Part shown: positions 6,733 through 14,138 of the stretch, in pieces
How positions within the stretch are numbered: position 1 is the stretch's first letter
Layout: each line of letters starts with the position of its first letter
Source: JADFOB01 sp046753625
Lineage (GTDB): Bacteria > Planctomycetota > Phycisphaerae > UBA1845
DNA: 14,773 nt
Assembly: GCA_046753625.1 (NCBI GenBank)
Contig: JBHHUB010000098.1
Coordinates: forward strand, 1-14,773
Reading direction: 5' to 3'
The notes under the pieces: model-generated
Told to the model about the DNA's origin: nothing
The model's input: only the letters and a program-made list of their open reading frames with translations
Database searches by the model: none
Made by a program: the position numbers and the translations under genes

Positions 6733-8778
6733 ATGCTGATCTTGCGGAGCCAACGGTTGAAAGCGCACGCCCCTTTTTCTACTGACGTCTATCGAAGGCT
6801 ACTGTTAGCCAACGTTCTGGTCGCCATCGCGGCGCTCGCCATCGCCTCCCCCCGAGCCGCGGGCTTCAGCCCGCGCGGCCATGCGGACGCGACCGACCGT
6901 GGAGCCCCGACGACACGCTCGACCGATGACATCCGCGCCGACAAGAGTTCCGCGCCCAAGACGCATCCGGATCGGCAGGAATCGGCCCAAAAACAACGCC
7001 ACATCTTCGCGGAAGGCCAAGTCGTCGATCCCATCGGCCGCGGCGCCGCCGGCGTCAAGATCGAGGCCCGCCGAGCAGCGCCACCCGGCGAACCAAAGAA
7101 TGCGAAGGGCCGGCTTCTTGCGGCGACGACGACCGACTCCCTGGGCGATTTCACCCTGGCCGCCGATCATGCCATTCGCGGTGAGATCGTCGTATCCGTG
7201 GTGAAGGAGGGGTTCGAGCCGGACGAACGGCGGTTCACGGCCGGCGACGATGACTGGCCGGCATTTCTCGACATCCAACTCGGCGGCACGCTGGTCTTGA
7301 CCGGAACCGTGCTCGACGCGATCAAGAACCATCCGATCCCCGCCGCTACAGTTACCGTCAGCATGCTTTTCGACGAGCGATTGGCGACCACGGATGAACA
7401 AGGCCGGTTCCGATTCGACCGCCTCACGCCGGGCGCGCTCGAGCTGATGGTCACGGCAGACGGTTTCGGTCGTGAGCGTGCCAAAATAACGGTGCCCACT
7501 GGCGACAAACCCTGTTCAGTGGGATTGAAACCCGAGCGAATCGTACGATTCAAAGTTGTCGACGAAATCGGGCAACCGATCCCAGGCACCATCCTCGAAT
7601 GCCTGGACCCACCTCGGGAGGATTTCCGCTCCGTCATAACCGACGACGAGGGACGCGCTGTTCTGCGTGGGCTGCACTTCGATGCCGACAGCCTCGACTG
7701 CCGCGTGACCGAGGATCAGCACGTATCATCCATGGAACTGGATACGCACGTCGCGATGCCCGCCGACAGCGCGGAGTCCGAGCACACGCTGGTCCTGCAG
7801 CGGGCGGGGTCCATCTCCGGCACGGTGACCGCCGGCAGTCTGGGCGAACCGGTCTCCGGCGCACGCCTGTTTACCGGCTCGGAATACGGCGACACGTCGC
7901 CGCGTGAGTGGACCGATTTTCAAGGCGCGTGCAAAATCATCGGCATTGCGCCGGGCAAGACGCTCGTGACCGTCCATGCCGCCGGCTACGCACCACAGCT
8001 TCACGAAGTCGAGGTTACCGTGGGCCAATCCGCCCGATTGGACGTTCGACTGAAGAAGGGGCACGTGTTCTCGGGCGTCATTAAGGATGCTTCGGGCCGA
8101 CCGGCCGTAGGGGCGATCGTATCGACGACCCAGTGGCGCGGCGCCCGTACCCTTGGCCTGCGCGCGATGACCCGACCCGATGGATCTTTTGTGATCGCCG
8201 ACGTACCACCTGATGAATTCGACGTCAGTATCGTCGGGCCCAACAGAGAACATGCGGCAGCCACCTACCGACCGGATTCCGATGAACCGTTTCTGGTCAC
8301 GCTTCCCGAGGCCAAGGCGCCCAAGATGCCGGGGCGCCCCCCCACGTTGAAAGCAGGCCAGTCCGCGCCGCTCTTCGAAGCGACCACACTGGCCGGCACG
8401 AAACTCGACTTGAAGAGCCTGCGCGGAAAAGTCGTGTTGCTGGATTTCTGGGCGACGTGGTGCGGTCCATGCGTCGCGGAGCTTCCCCTCGTTGTCGCGA
8501 CGCATGAAGCCTTCGGCGCCCGCGACGACTTCGTGGTCATCGGCATCAGCCTGGATTTCGACAAGAACACGCTGGCGAAGTTTGTGAACAGCCGCAAACT
8601 CCCCTGGCATCAAGTATACGGTGATCCCGCTTCAGCGGTGGCCGAACGCTACGGCGTCGTCGGCATTCCGGCAATGTTCCTGATCGATCGCAAGGGAAAC
8701 ATCCTCGAAAGCGACCTCCACGGCGCCGGGATCAAGGCGTCCGTTGAAAAAGCGCTCAAGGAAGCGAGTGCACCGTGA
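6733..8778 (+). CDS. Exported protein with carboxypeptidase-regulatory-like domains and C-terminal TlpA-type thioredoxin domain
   Basis: Protein of 681 residues. A basic start and hydrophobic segment (23-38) form a signal peptide or anchor with a possible AIA cleavage site at 38. A linker follows, then about five carboxypeptidase-regulatory-like (beta-sandwich) domains between about 90 and 525, recognisable by repeated GxVxDxxGxPxxGAxV starts and DxxGxFxxxxxxPG turns. The last 145 residues are a TlpA/AhpC-TSA thioredoxin fold with active site WCGPC (576-580) and cis-proline GIP (Pro646), so thiol-disulfide exchange outside the cytoplasm is likely. The ATG at 6733 is chosen because GAGGA lies five bases upstream; the ATG at 6721 lacks a ribosome site. 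Residues 39-50 (SPRAAGFSPRGH) come from the 33-base palindromic repeat. It overlaps the next gene by four bases. Confidence 0.92.
   Translation: MLILRSQRLKAHAPFSTDVYRRLLLANVLVAIAALAIASPRAAGFSPRGHADATDRGAPTTRSTDDIRADKSSAPKTHPDRQESAQKQRHIFAEGQVVDPIGRGAAGVKIEARRAAPPGEPKNAKGRLLAATTTDSLGDFTLAADHAIRGEIVVSVVKEGFEPDERRFTAGDDDWPAFLDIQLGGTLVLTGTVLDAIKNHPIPAATVTVSMLFDERLATTDEQGRFRFDRLTPGALELMVTADGFGRERAKITVPTGDKPCSVGLKPERIVRFKVVDEIGQPIPGTILECLDPPREDFRSVITDDEGRAVLRGLHFDADSLDCRVTEDQHVSSMELDTHVAMPADSAESEHTLVLQRAGSISGTVTAGSLGEPVSGARLFTGSEYGDTSPREWTDFQGACKIIGIAPGKTLVTVHAAGYAPQLHEVEVTVGQSARLDVRLKKGHVFSGVIKDASGRPAVGAIVSTTQWRGARTLGLRAMTRPDGSFVIADVPPDEFDVSIVGPNREHAAATYRPDSDEPFLVTLPEAKAPKMPGRPPTLKAGQSAPLFEATTLAGTKLDLKSLRGKVVLLDFWATWCGPCVAELPLVVATHEAFGARDDFVVIGISLDFDKNTLAKFVNSRKLPWHQVYGDPASAVAERYGVVGIPAMFLIDRKGNILESDLHGAGIKASVEKALKEASAP
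6849..6881. repeat. 33-base palindromic element, copy 2 (inside thioredoxin-domain gene)
   Basis: Exact match to 4573-4605 over 33 bases, with the same orientation on the plus strand. It is read in frame here on the plus strand, directly after the signal-peptide hydrophobic segment. In copy 1 the opposite strand is translated, so the same element gives two unrelated peptides and both remain open. Confidence 0.85.
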
Positions 8779-9707
8779 CGGCATCCGGCAACGATTCCCA
8801 CTTGAGCCAACCAGCCCTCTCCCCGACAGGCACCCTGCTCCCTGCGTCTGCGGAGGCGCGCCGCATTTTGGAGGCTTTGCAGTGTGAAGACGCAAGCGAG
8901 GCCGCGCGGCGGCTGAGCGCCTGGCAACCCGAAGCGCCGCTCGATCGTGCTTGGCGGTTGACCCTGTCCGGCGAGATCGCCCTGTTGCGAAAGGAGCTCA
9001 TGGCCGCCGCCGTTAGGCTCTGCCAAGCGTTCACGCAAGCCCGTATTCTGGCCGCCGATCCAATGGAGCAAGATGTTGCCACGGCAGACCGGCTCGCCGC
9101 GCGGGCGTTGCTTCAATTGGGCCGCGCGTACCGGCGGCAGGACCGCGTCGACGATGCCCGTCGTGCGCACCGGGCGGCGTACGAAGGCATCAGACGCTTC
9201 GGCTCGGCAGAGGAATCATGGCTCATACAACGCGAGCTGGCACTTGATGCCCGTATCGCACACGATTTCGAAGCCGCCATCGAGCATATCGACCAGGCGC
9301 TGGCCTTCGTGTCACAGTGCGTCGAGCCCGCGTCGCAAAAACGTGCCGTATGCCTTACGGAGTGGGTCTACATTCGGCTCGGGCAGGAACGCTGGGAGCA
9401 GGCTGTGGCGAAAGCGCGCGAAGCTATGATCGCATGGGAGGAGCATGACCGTTCCTCCGACGGCGTTCCGAGAGCAGAGGCACTTCTCGGCACAACACAC
9501 CTACGGCGCGGCCAATCGCTCATCGAAAAGGATCGGCAACGGGCCGGAAGCGCCCTGGACGCGGCGATCCAGACCATGATGCACGCCCGCGAGGCGCTTG
9601 AGGCGTTTGGCGCGGATCAAGACCCTGATATAGCCCTGTGCAACGAACAGATAGACTTCGCTCAGCGGCTTCGCGCGTCGCTGGAATTGGGCTCCCTGCA
9701 GGAATGA
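8775..9707 (+). CDS. Tetratricopeptide-like helical-repeat protein
   Basis: Probably cytoplasmic protein of 310 residues, with no signal peptide or membrane segment. It is almost entirely alpha-helical, with TPR-like pairs: for example, ALLQLGRAYRRQDRVDDARRAHRAAYE (about 112-138), ELALDARIAHDFEAAIEHIDQALAF (about 155-179) and YIRLGQERWEQAVAKAREAM (about 198-217). Such proteins act as scaffolds, and no catalytic motif is visible. The start is GTG in a GTGA overlap with the stop of the thioredoxin-domain gene, with AAGGAAG about a dozen bases upstream. This tight arrangement implies translational coupling and a shared transcript. The link to the exported redox protein may be functional but is not shown by the sequence. 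Confidence 0.87.
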   Translation: MTASGNDSHLSQPALSPTGTLLPASAEARRILEALQCEDASEAARRLSAWQPEAPLDRAWRLTLSGEIALLRKELMAAAVRLCQAFTQARILAADPMEQDVATADRLAARALLQLGRAYRRQDRVDDARRAHRAAYEGIRRFGSAEESWLIQRELALDARIAHDFEAAIEHIDQALAFVSQCVEPASQKRAVCLTEWVYIRLGQERWEQAVAKAREAMIAWEEHDRSSDGVPRAEALLGTTHLRRGQSLIEKDRQRAGSALDAAIQTMMHAREALEAFGADQDPDIALCNEQIDFAQRLRASLELGSLQE

Positions 9708-9838
9708 AGCCCCTGCCGGCTCCACAGCGACCGCAGTGCTGCCCTGACGCATGGCGAACACAACGGTGCCCAAACCGCTGCCGAAACCATCAGAAACGGC
9801 CCTCGCGGCCGGCTCGCGGCAAAAATCGTGCGAGGTAG
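9708..9838. other. Intergenic gap, no gene seen
   Basis: Short GC-rich stretch between the TPR gene and the promoter of the small gene. It contains small palindromes such as GGCC-ctcgc-GGCC (about 9799-9811), but no hairpin with a T-tract that would mark a terminator. Confidence 0.5.
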
Positions 9839-9867
9839 TTGGCGACGCGCCGGTCTTGCGGTACAAT
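9839..9867 (+). promoter_or_regulatory. Sigma-70-like promoter for the small gene
   Basis: TTGGCG (9839-9844) and TACAAT (9862-9867) are separated by exactly 17 bases and match the -35 and -10 consensus at four and five of six positions. The start of transcription would be near 9874, giving a leader of about 55 bases. That leader contains the self-complementary CCCCCATGGGGG (9892-9903) followed by a T-rich stretch, then the ribosome site. Confidence 0.6.
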
Positions 9868-9891
9868 CCACGGCTCGATTGTGGAGGTTTG

Positions 9892-9903
9892 CCCCCATGG
9901 GGG
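9892..9903 (+). promoter_or_regulatory. Leader palindrome before the small gene
   Basis: CCCCCATGGGGG is a perfect 12-base palindrome in the untranslated leader. It can form a short CCCC/GGGG stem with a CATG loop, followed by TCTTTGTTGTT. It could be an attenuator-like or stability element; the stem is short for a terminator. Confidence 0.3.
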
Positions 9904-9928
9904 TCTTTGTTGTTATAGGCAGGAATCC

Positions 9929-10141
9929 ATGCCCAGACCAAGCAAAACGTACCGACGTCAGAAAATCAACGCGGCCATCGCCTACAAGCGAGGGGACAGG
10001 GAAGAAGCGTACAAGCTGTGGGCCCAAAGCGCCCAAAACACACATGAACACCTAGAAAAGAAGCAATTCAAGAAGAAAAAGGCCGCCGAGGAAGCGGCCG
10101 CCAAAGAGGCTGAAGAAAAAGCTAAGGCGTCGGCCGAGTAG
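9929..10141 (+). CDS. Small basic Lys/Ala-rich protein, function unknown
   Basis: 70-residue protein starting MPRPSKTYRRQKINAAIAY. The first half is basic and has one helical-repeat-like stretch (AYKRGDREEAYKLWAQSA). The second half is a charged helix built of Lys, Glu and Ala, probably coiled or disordered. ATG 9929 is chosen because AGGA (9921-9924) precedes it and the promoter at 9839-9867 gives a leader of suitable length; an upstream ATG at 9839 overlaps the -35 box. I do not recognise a named family. The basic start and good promoter suggest an abundantly expressed small protein, possibly RNA- or ribosome-associated, which is only inference. It is followed by a convergent gene. Confidence 0.75.
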   Translation: MPRPSKTYRRQKINAAIAYKRGDREEAYKLWAQSAQNTHEHLEKKQFKKKKAAEEAAAKEAEEKAKASAE

Positions 10142-10203
10142 GCTACCTACCCCCTGCCTTTTTGGAACGGCATCGCTACATCATCTCTACGGGTGCCCGT
10201 GCT

Positions 10204-10225
10204 CGGGTTGCCTCCATGCAACCCG
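10204..10225. repeat. Perfect inverted repeat between convergent genes
   Basis: CGGGTTGC (10204-10211) and GCAACCCG (10218-10225) form an 8-base-pair stem around CTCCAT. It lies between the 3' ends of the small gene and the cytochrome/propeller gene. No T-tract follows on either strand, so it is either a non-classical bidirectional terminator or another dispersed palindrome. Confidence 0.5.
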
Positions 10226-10312
10226 CGGGCTGGCCACAGGCGACCGTACCGGCCGAGGTTAGACGCCGCCTGCAACCTGTTTCACGCCAAAATCCACCGG
10301 CTGACCGAGCTT

Positions 10313-13300
10313 TCACGGACAAAGCACCGAGCAGCCCATGGCCGAAAAATCGCCCCCCTGGAACACCTGTACGTCCCGCGACACATCGGCGAAATTGGCC
10401 ACGCCGTCGGGCACGCAGGGATCCAAATCCGCCGCCTCAAGCGTCGCGCTGCCCGTGCCCTGGAATCGAAACACGACAAGCTGCACATCCGCGAGGTTGA
10501 CGATGCCGTCGTTGGATACGTCGCCCCAACCCCAGGTAGCCGCCGCCACAAACGGCGACTCGGGCGCCCCAGGCCCGATCCCGCACACCGTCTGCACCTG
10601 ATAGCTCGCATCAGGGATAATCTCGAGCCCGTGGACATGCACCGTAGCCCACGCCTCCGGCATTTGAAACACCGGAGCCTCGCCGAGTGAGCCATCCGCC
10701 TGTACGAACAGGGACACACATGCCGTTTGTGCGTCGCCGGGGTCGCCTTCGACGCGCAGCGCCAGCGGCTGGCCCTCATCCACCGGCGTAACCGCCAGAT
10801 ATCTGCCGCCCTCACCCGCAACACTCGGCGGGAAGCAGGCCGCACACATCGGAGGCATGCTGCTCGGATCGGCCGGGTCGCTGCAACCCAGAATCTCGTC
10901 CAAATCGAAGAAGCCGTCCTCATCACGATCGACCCCGATCCGCACCTGCGTGCCCTCGGGAACCACCGTAAACGTCAGCTCGCTGCCCGGCTCGGCCAGC
11001 GTGAGCAACCCATCCAACAAAACGGCGCTCGTCGCCTGATCGGTCTGGAACAGGCCCGCGCCCGAGTAGAATCCGCCTCGCTGGAATCCCCCGATGTTGC
11101 CCTTCACAACCAGACCGACCGCCCCGCTTTCCGCCAGCGCCACCATCGAATCGATCAACTGCAATTGCTGCGGATCGGCGGTTGCCAGGTCCACCAGCGT
11201 GGTCTGGGTCCCGACCGCGGCGTGCGCATCCTTGCTGAACGGCCCGGGCAGCTCCAGCGGCGTCTGTGGCGACCCCATCGGCAGGTCCGACCCGGAAAAC
11301 GCGAGCATGAATGCCACAATGTTGGCCACATCCTGATCCGAAACAACACTGAACAGCGGCTCGCTGATGAATCGAGCGATGGAGTCGACACTGCCATCAT
11401 GTAGCAGGCCGAAGCCGGCCACGTTGGCGAGCTGCGTCGTGTCGAAACCGACCTTTTCGTAGAGATTCCGCAGGTGCGGGATTTTCATCGTAACATTAGT
11501 CGACCCGTCGACCGAAACCGTGGCATGATGCAAACCTCCCTCCGGCCCAGGCGGTAGCGGCACGAACTGAGTCCCCTGAAGCGCAAAATTGCTACCCATG
11601 CCCGTGGGCAACGTGTGGCAGGACACACACTCAACACCGTCCAAACCACCCGTCCGGTAGCGGTTGAGCCCCACGACGGCGTTGCCGTTGGGCAACGGCT
11701 GCCCGGGTGGGCCGAACCGCCCGGATGTAAAGTGGCCCGGCAGCGGAAGATCCACGGGCAGGCCGTTGGTAAACGTTCGAAATGGATTCGGCGGGAAGAA
11801 AATCGTTGCGAGGAAATCCTCGAATTCCTGCATGGCCTGAGGTGTCAACTGCTCGTCATCGCCCATGAGGCCGACGAACGCACCGTTGAACTCCTCCAAT
11901 CCATCCTTGTCGCCGCGCCAGTGAAACGGCTCCTTGCCGATGATGTCCTGCAGGGTTTGCGTGGTCATCGGACCTTTCATCGGGTGCCAGTCCTGGCAGT
12001 TGGGATCCACCCCGTTGCCGCAATTCTGATCAAACGGATTCATCGTTCCGGCCGGGTTGCCCAAATCCCACGCCAGCCGATCCATCCGCGCATCGACGTG
12101 GCACGATGCACAAGCAAGATGGCCGAGCCCCGACGTTTCGTGCGTCCCGTACAGTTGTTTGCGGCCGATCTTGATCGCCGGCGGCGACGGATCGTAAAAC
12201 GGCACGGCCCCCACTTCCAGTTCGGTATCGACATCCACCACCGAAATCGAAGATTCGAATTTGTTCAGCACATAAAGACGATGGTCTGCCTCAGCCAGAA
12301 CAATCCCGGTCGGCCCTTCGCCCACCTCGATGGTCGGCGCCGCCCCGACCCGCTGGCCGCTCGCGTCGATCACGATTACGTTGTTCGATCCCATCCCCGT
12401 GACATACCCACGCGTCCCGGCCGCGTTCCAAGCCACACCACGCGGATCGCCCAGCGATTTGTCGCGCTCCGACTGTGGAATCGTCGCAACGGCGTAGGTC
12501 AGATGATCGTTCAGATCGACGATCGAAACCGCGTCCGTCGCGGCCGGGTCCACGATACCGAGATGCACCCGAACAAACTGCCCGTTGACCTTCGGCTCGA
12601 ACCGGACCTCGTTGATCGCGTCCGTGCCCACAACCGTAATCTCCCCCGTCGCCGGGTTGACCGCCAGGGCCATGCATATATTCATCAACCCGTCAGCGTA
12701 CGAAACCGCCAGCGTATCGGCATGGATGATCGCGACGTCGTGATCCAAAAGATCCCAGCCCGGCAACCGACCGGAATGACTCGCCAGCGGGCCGCTGACC
12801 AGATCCGTCCAATCCCCGCCGTTGTCGTCCATCCAGTGGCCCGCCGCATCCTTGCGAACCGTCAATCCGACGGCCGGTGGCGGCGGAAGGGTTGGATTGA
12901 TCGGAGGGTCAAACGCCGCGCCGGCGTTGGGTGGCGGGTTCACACCGCCATACGGTCCCATTGGATCGCCCACCACGTTGGGCGTAAAACCCGGCACGAT
13001 CACCGAACCGCCACCGAGAATCGTCGTGGCGTTGCCCGATTCGAACACGGCCACGTACACTTCGCTGCCGTCAGCGCTGACGGCCATCGCTCGCGGATCC
13101 TCACCCACAATGGGCAAGATCACCGGCGGCGAAGACGGAACCTCCAACCCCAAGACCATGACTTGGTTTGCCTGCGAGCACGAGATGAATGCCCGTTGTG
13201 GCGCGCCGGCGAACACCACGTCACATGGCTCATCCAGTGTGCGGATCGTCCGCACGACGCTGCCCAGGGTCAAATCGACCACGCTGATGCTGTCCGAGAT

Positions 13301-13576
13301 GTGATTGACCACCCATACTTCGGCGTCGCTCCGCGCGCGCACTGAGACCGGATCGAGCCCGACGGGAATCGAAATGAGCGGAACCGGCCAACCGCTGGTT
13401 AAATCGAAGACCTCCAGGCGATTGTCCGGCGTGTTGACCGCCAGGAGCCGGCTTCCGTCCGGAGTCAACGCGAGCGGTGTAACGTGCGGCGTCTCCCAGT
13501 TAACGAACGAATTCTGCCCCAGTACACTCCCCGCGCCCAGCAGCAACACCACCCATGACGTGGATACACGACCCAT
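10313..13576 (-). CDS. Secreted YVTN beta-propeller protein with two haem c motifs and dockerin-like tail
   Basis: Protein of 1087 residues. A signal peptide (1-20, SVLG before Gln) is followed by a beta-propeller of YVTN/surface-layer type (about 25-465), with repeats such as NTPDNRLEVFDL and VNHISDSISVVDL. Two CxxCH haem-binding motifs follow, CASCH (489-493) and CVSCH (650-654), in a region resembling di-haem cytochrome c peroxidase/MauG-type proteins; the order suggests electron transfer outside the cytoplasm. Near 882-907 is a calcium-loop stretch (DRDEDGFFDLDE). Residues about 1018-1080 form two dockerin-like calcium motifs (GDVSNDGIVNLADV and a degenerate second), and the protein ends GCSVLCP, as in many planctomycete exported proteins. 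ATG 13576 has AGGAGG eight bases upstream (13585-13590). Substrate and partner are unknown. It is divergent from the right-edge lipoprotein gene and may share its surface location. Confidence 0.92.
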   Translation of the reverse strand: MGRVSTSWVVLLLGAGSVLGQNSFVNWETPHVTPLALTPDGSRLLAVNTPDNRLEVFDLTSGWPVPLISIPVGLDPVSVRARSDAEVWVVNHISDSISVVDLTLGSVVRTIRTLDEPCDVVFAGAPQRAFISCSQANQVMVLGLEVPSSPPVILPIVGEDPRAMAVSADGSEVYVAVFESGNATTILGGGSVIVPGFTPNVVGDPMGPYGGVNPPPNAGAAFDPPINPTLPPPPAVGLTVRKDAAGHWMDDNGGDWTDLVSGPLASHSGRLPGWDLLDHDVAIIHADTLAVSYADGLMNICMALAVNPATGEITVVGTDAINEVRFEPKVNGQFVRVHLGIVDPAATDAVSIVDLNDHLTYAVATIPQSERDKSLGDPRGVAWNAAGTRGYVTGMGSNNVIVIDASGQRVGAAPTIEVGEGPTGIVLAEADHRLYVLNKFESSISVVDVDTELEVGAVPFYDPSPPAIKIGRKQLYGTHETSGLGHLACASCHVDARMDRLAWDLGNPAGTMNPFDQNCGNGVDPNCQDWHPMKGPMTTQTLQDIIGKEPFHWRGDKDGLEEFNGAFVGLMGDDEQLTPQAMQEFEDFLATIFFPPNPFRTFTNGLPVDLPLPGHFTSGRFGPPGQPLPNGNAVVGLNRYRTGGLDGVECVSCHTLPTGMGSNFALQGTQFVPLPPGPEGGLHHATVSVDGSTNVTMKIPHLRNLYEKVGFDTTQLANVAGFGLLHDGSVDSIARFISEPLFSVVSDQDVANIVAFMLAFSGSDLPMGSPQTPLELPGPFSKDAHAAVGTQTTLVDLATADPQQLQLIDSMVALAESGAVGLVVKGNIGGFQRGGFYSGAGLFQTDQATSAVLLDGLLTLAEPGSELTFTVVPEGTQVRIGVDRDEDGFFDLDEILGCSDPADPSSMPPMCAACFPPSVAGEGGRYLAVTPVDEGQPLALRVEGDPGDAQTACVSLFVQADGSLGEAPVFQMPEAWATVHVHGLEIIPDASYQVQTVCGIGPGAPESPFVAAATWGWGDVSNDGIVNLADVQLVVFRFQGTGSATLEAADLDPCVPDGVANFADVSRDVQVFQGGDFSAMGCSVLCP

Positions 13577-14138
13577 AACACGACCCTCCTAGCTGATTCC
13601 TGCAAGCGCTCGAAAGCGAGATGCGGCCACTAATGCGAAAAGACGTCCCTTGCGTCGAAGTTCGAGCAGCGCCACCCGCGAGCATTCGACGGCTCCCTAC
13701 GGAAAGCGTAACGCAATCCGCATCCAAAGAGGACCGAAAACTCAAGATTACCTCTGTATTTGCACAGCAGGGCGCACAGGATTCAAGCTCCACTAACACC
13801 CTTCCACTATCACTTCTATTCAAGGGGGCCGCCTTTCGGCCTCGTTGGCCTGGATGCCGCGACACGACATCCCCTGGTGCGCCGAGTCCCGCCAACAGCC
13901 CGGATGTCAAGAATCTCCCAATTGCGCCTTCTAATCCCACTCACATTGCTCGATATTTGCGATAGATTGCCTGCCCCCGCGGTCGATATCCGCAGGGTGT
14001 GTTGGCATGTTCGCCTTTGTCTTGGCGGCAGAACTGAATGGGGGACGGTTTGCCGGCAAAAGATTCTGACTATGCCCTCGGGCGGCCTGAGGAAGGCTTG
14101 GGTCGCTGTAACGTTAACGAGCTATTGGGGACCGATCA
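13577..14138. promoter_or_regulatory. Divergent intergenic region of 562 bases
   Basis: This lies between the divergent cytochrome/propeller and TSP3 lipoprotein genes. Apart from the ribosome site of the former (CCTCCT on the plus strand, 13585-13590), no convincing sigma-70 promoter pair, operator or known riboswitch was recognised. Short open frames exist but lack ribosome sites and coding character. A small overlapping palindrome, TAACGTTAACG, lies about 20 bases before the lipoprotein start. Confidence 0.5.

Noticed and set aside
7726..8613. 295-codon open frame on the minus strand
   Set aside because: It is antisense to the thioredoxin-domain gene, which has clear domains. No independent support.
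10138..10163. Intrinsic terminator after the small gene (GTAGG-CTA-CCTAC, then TTTTT)
   Set aside because: The stem is only five base pairs and the T-run starts eight bases after it, which does not fit a standard terminator.
11615..13345. 576-codon open frame on the plus strand
   Set aside because: It is antisense to the propeller/cytochrome gene, with Arg/His-rich composition and no domain or ribosome site; a shadow of high-GC coding sequence.
14040..14138. Riboswitch in the leader of the TSP3 lipoprotein gene
   Set aside because: Scanned by eye for cyclic-di-GMP and cobalamin riboswitch motifs; no convincing conserved core was found.
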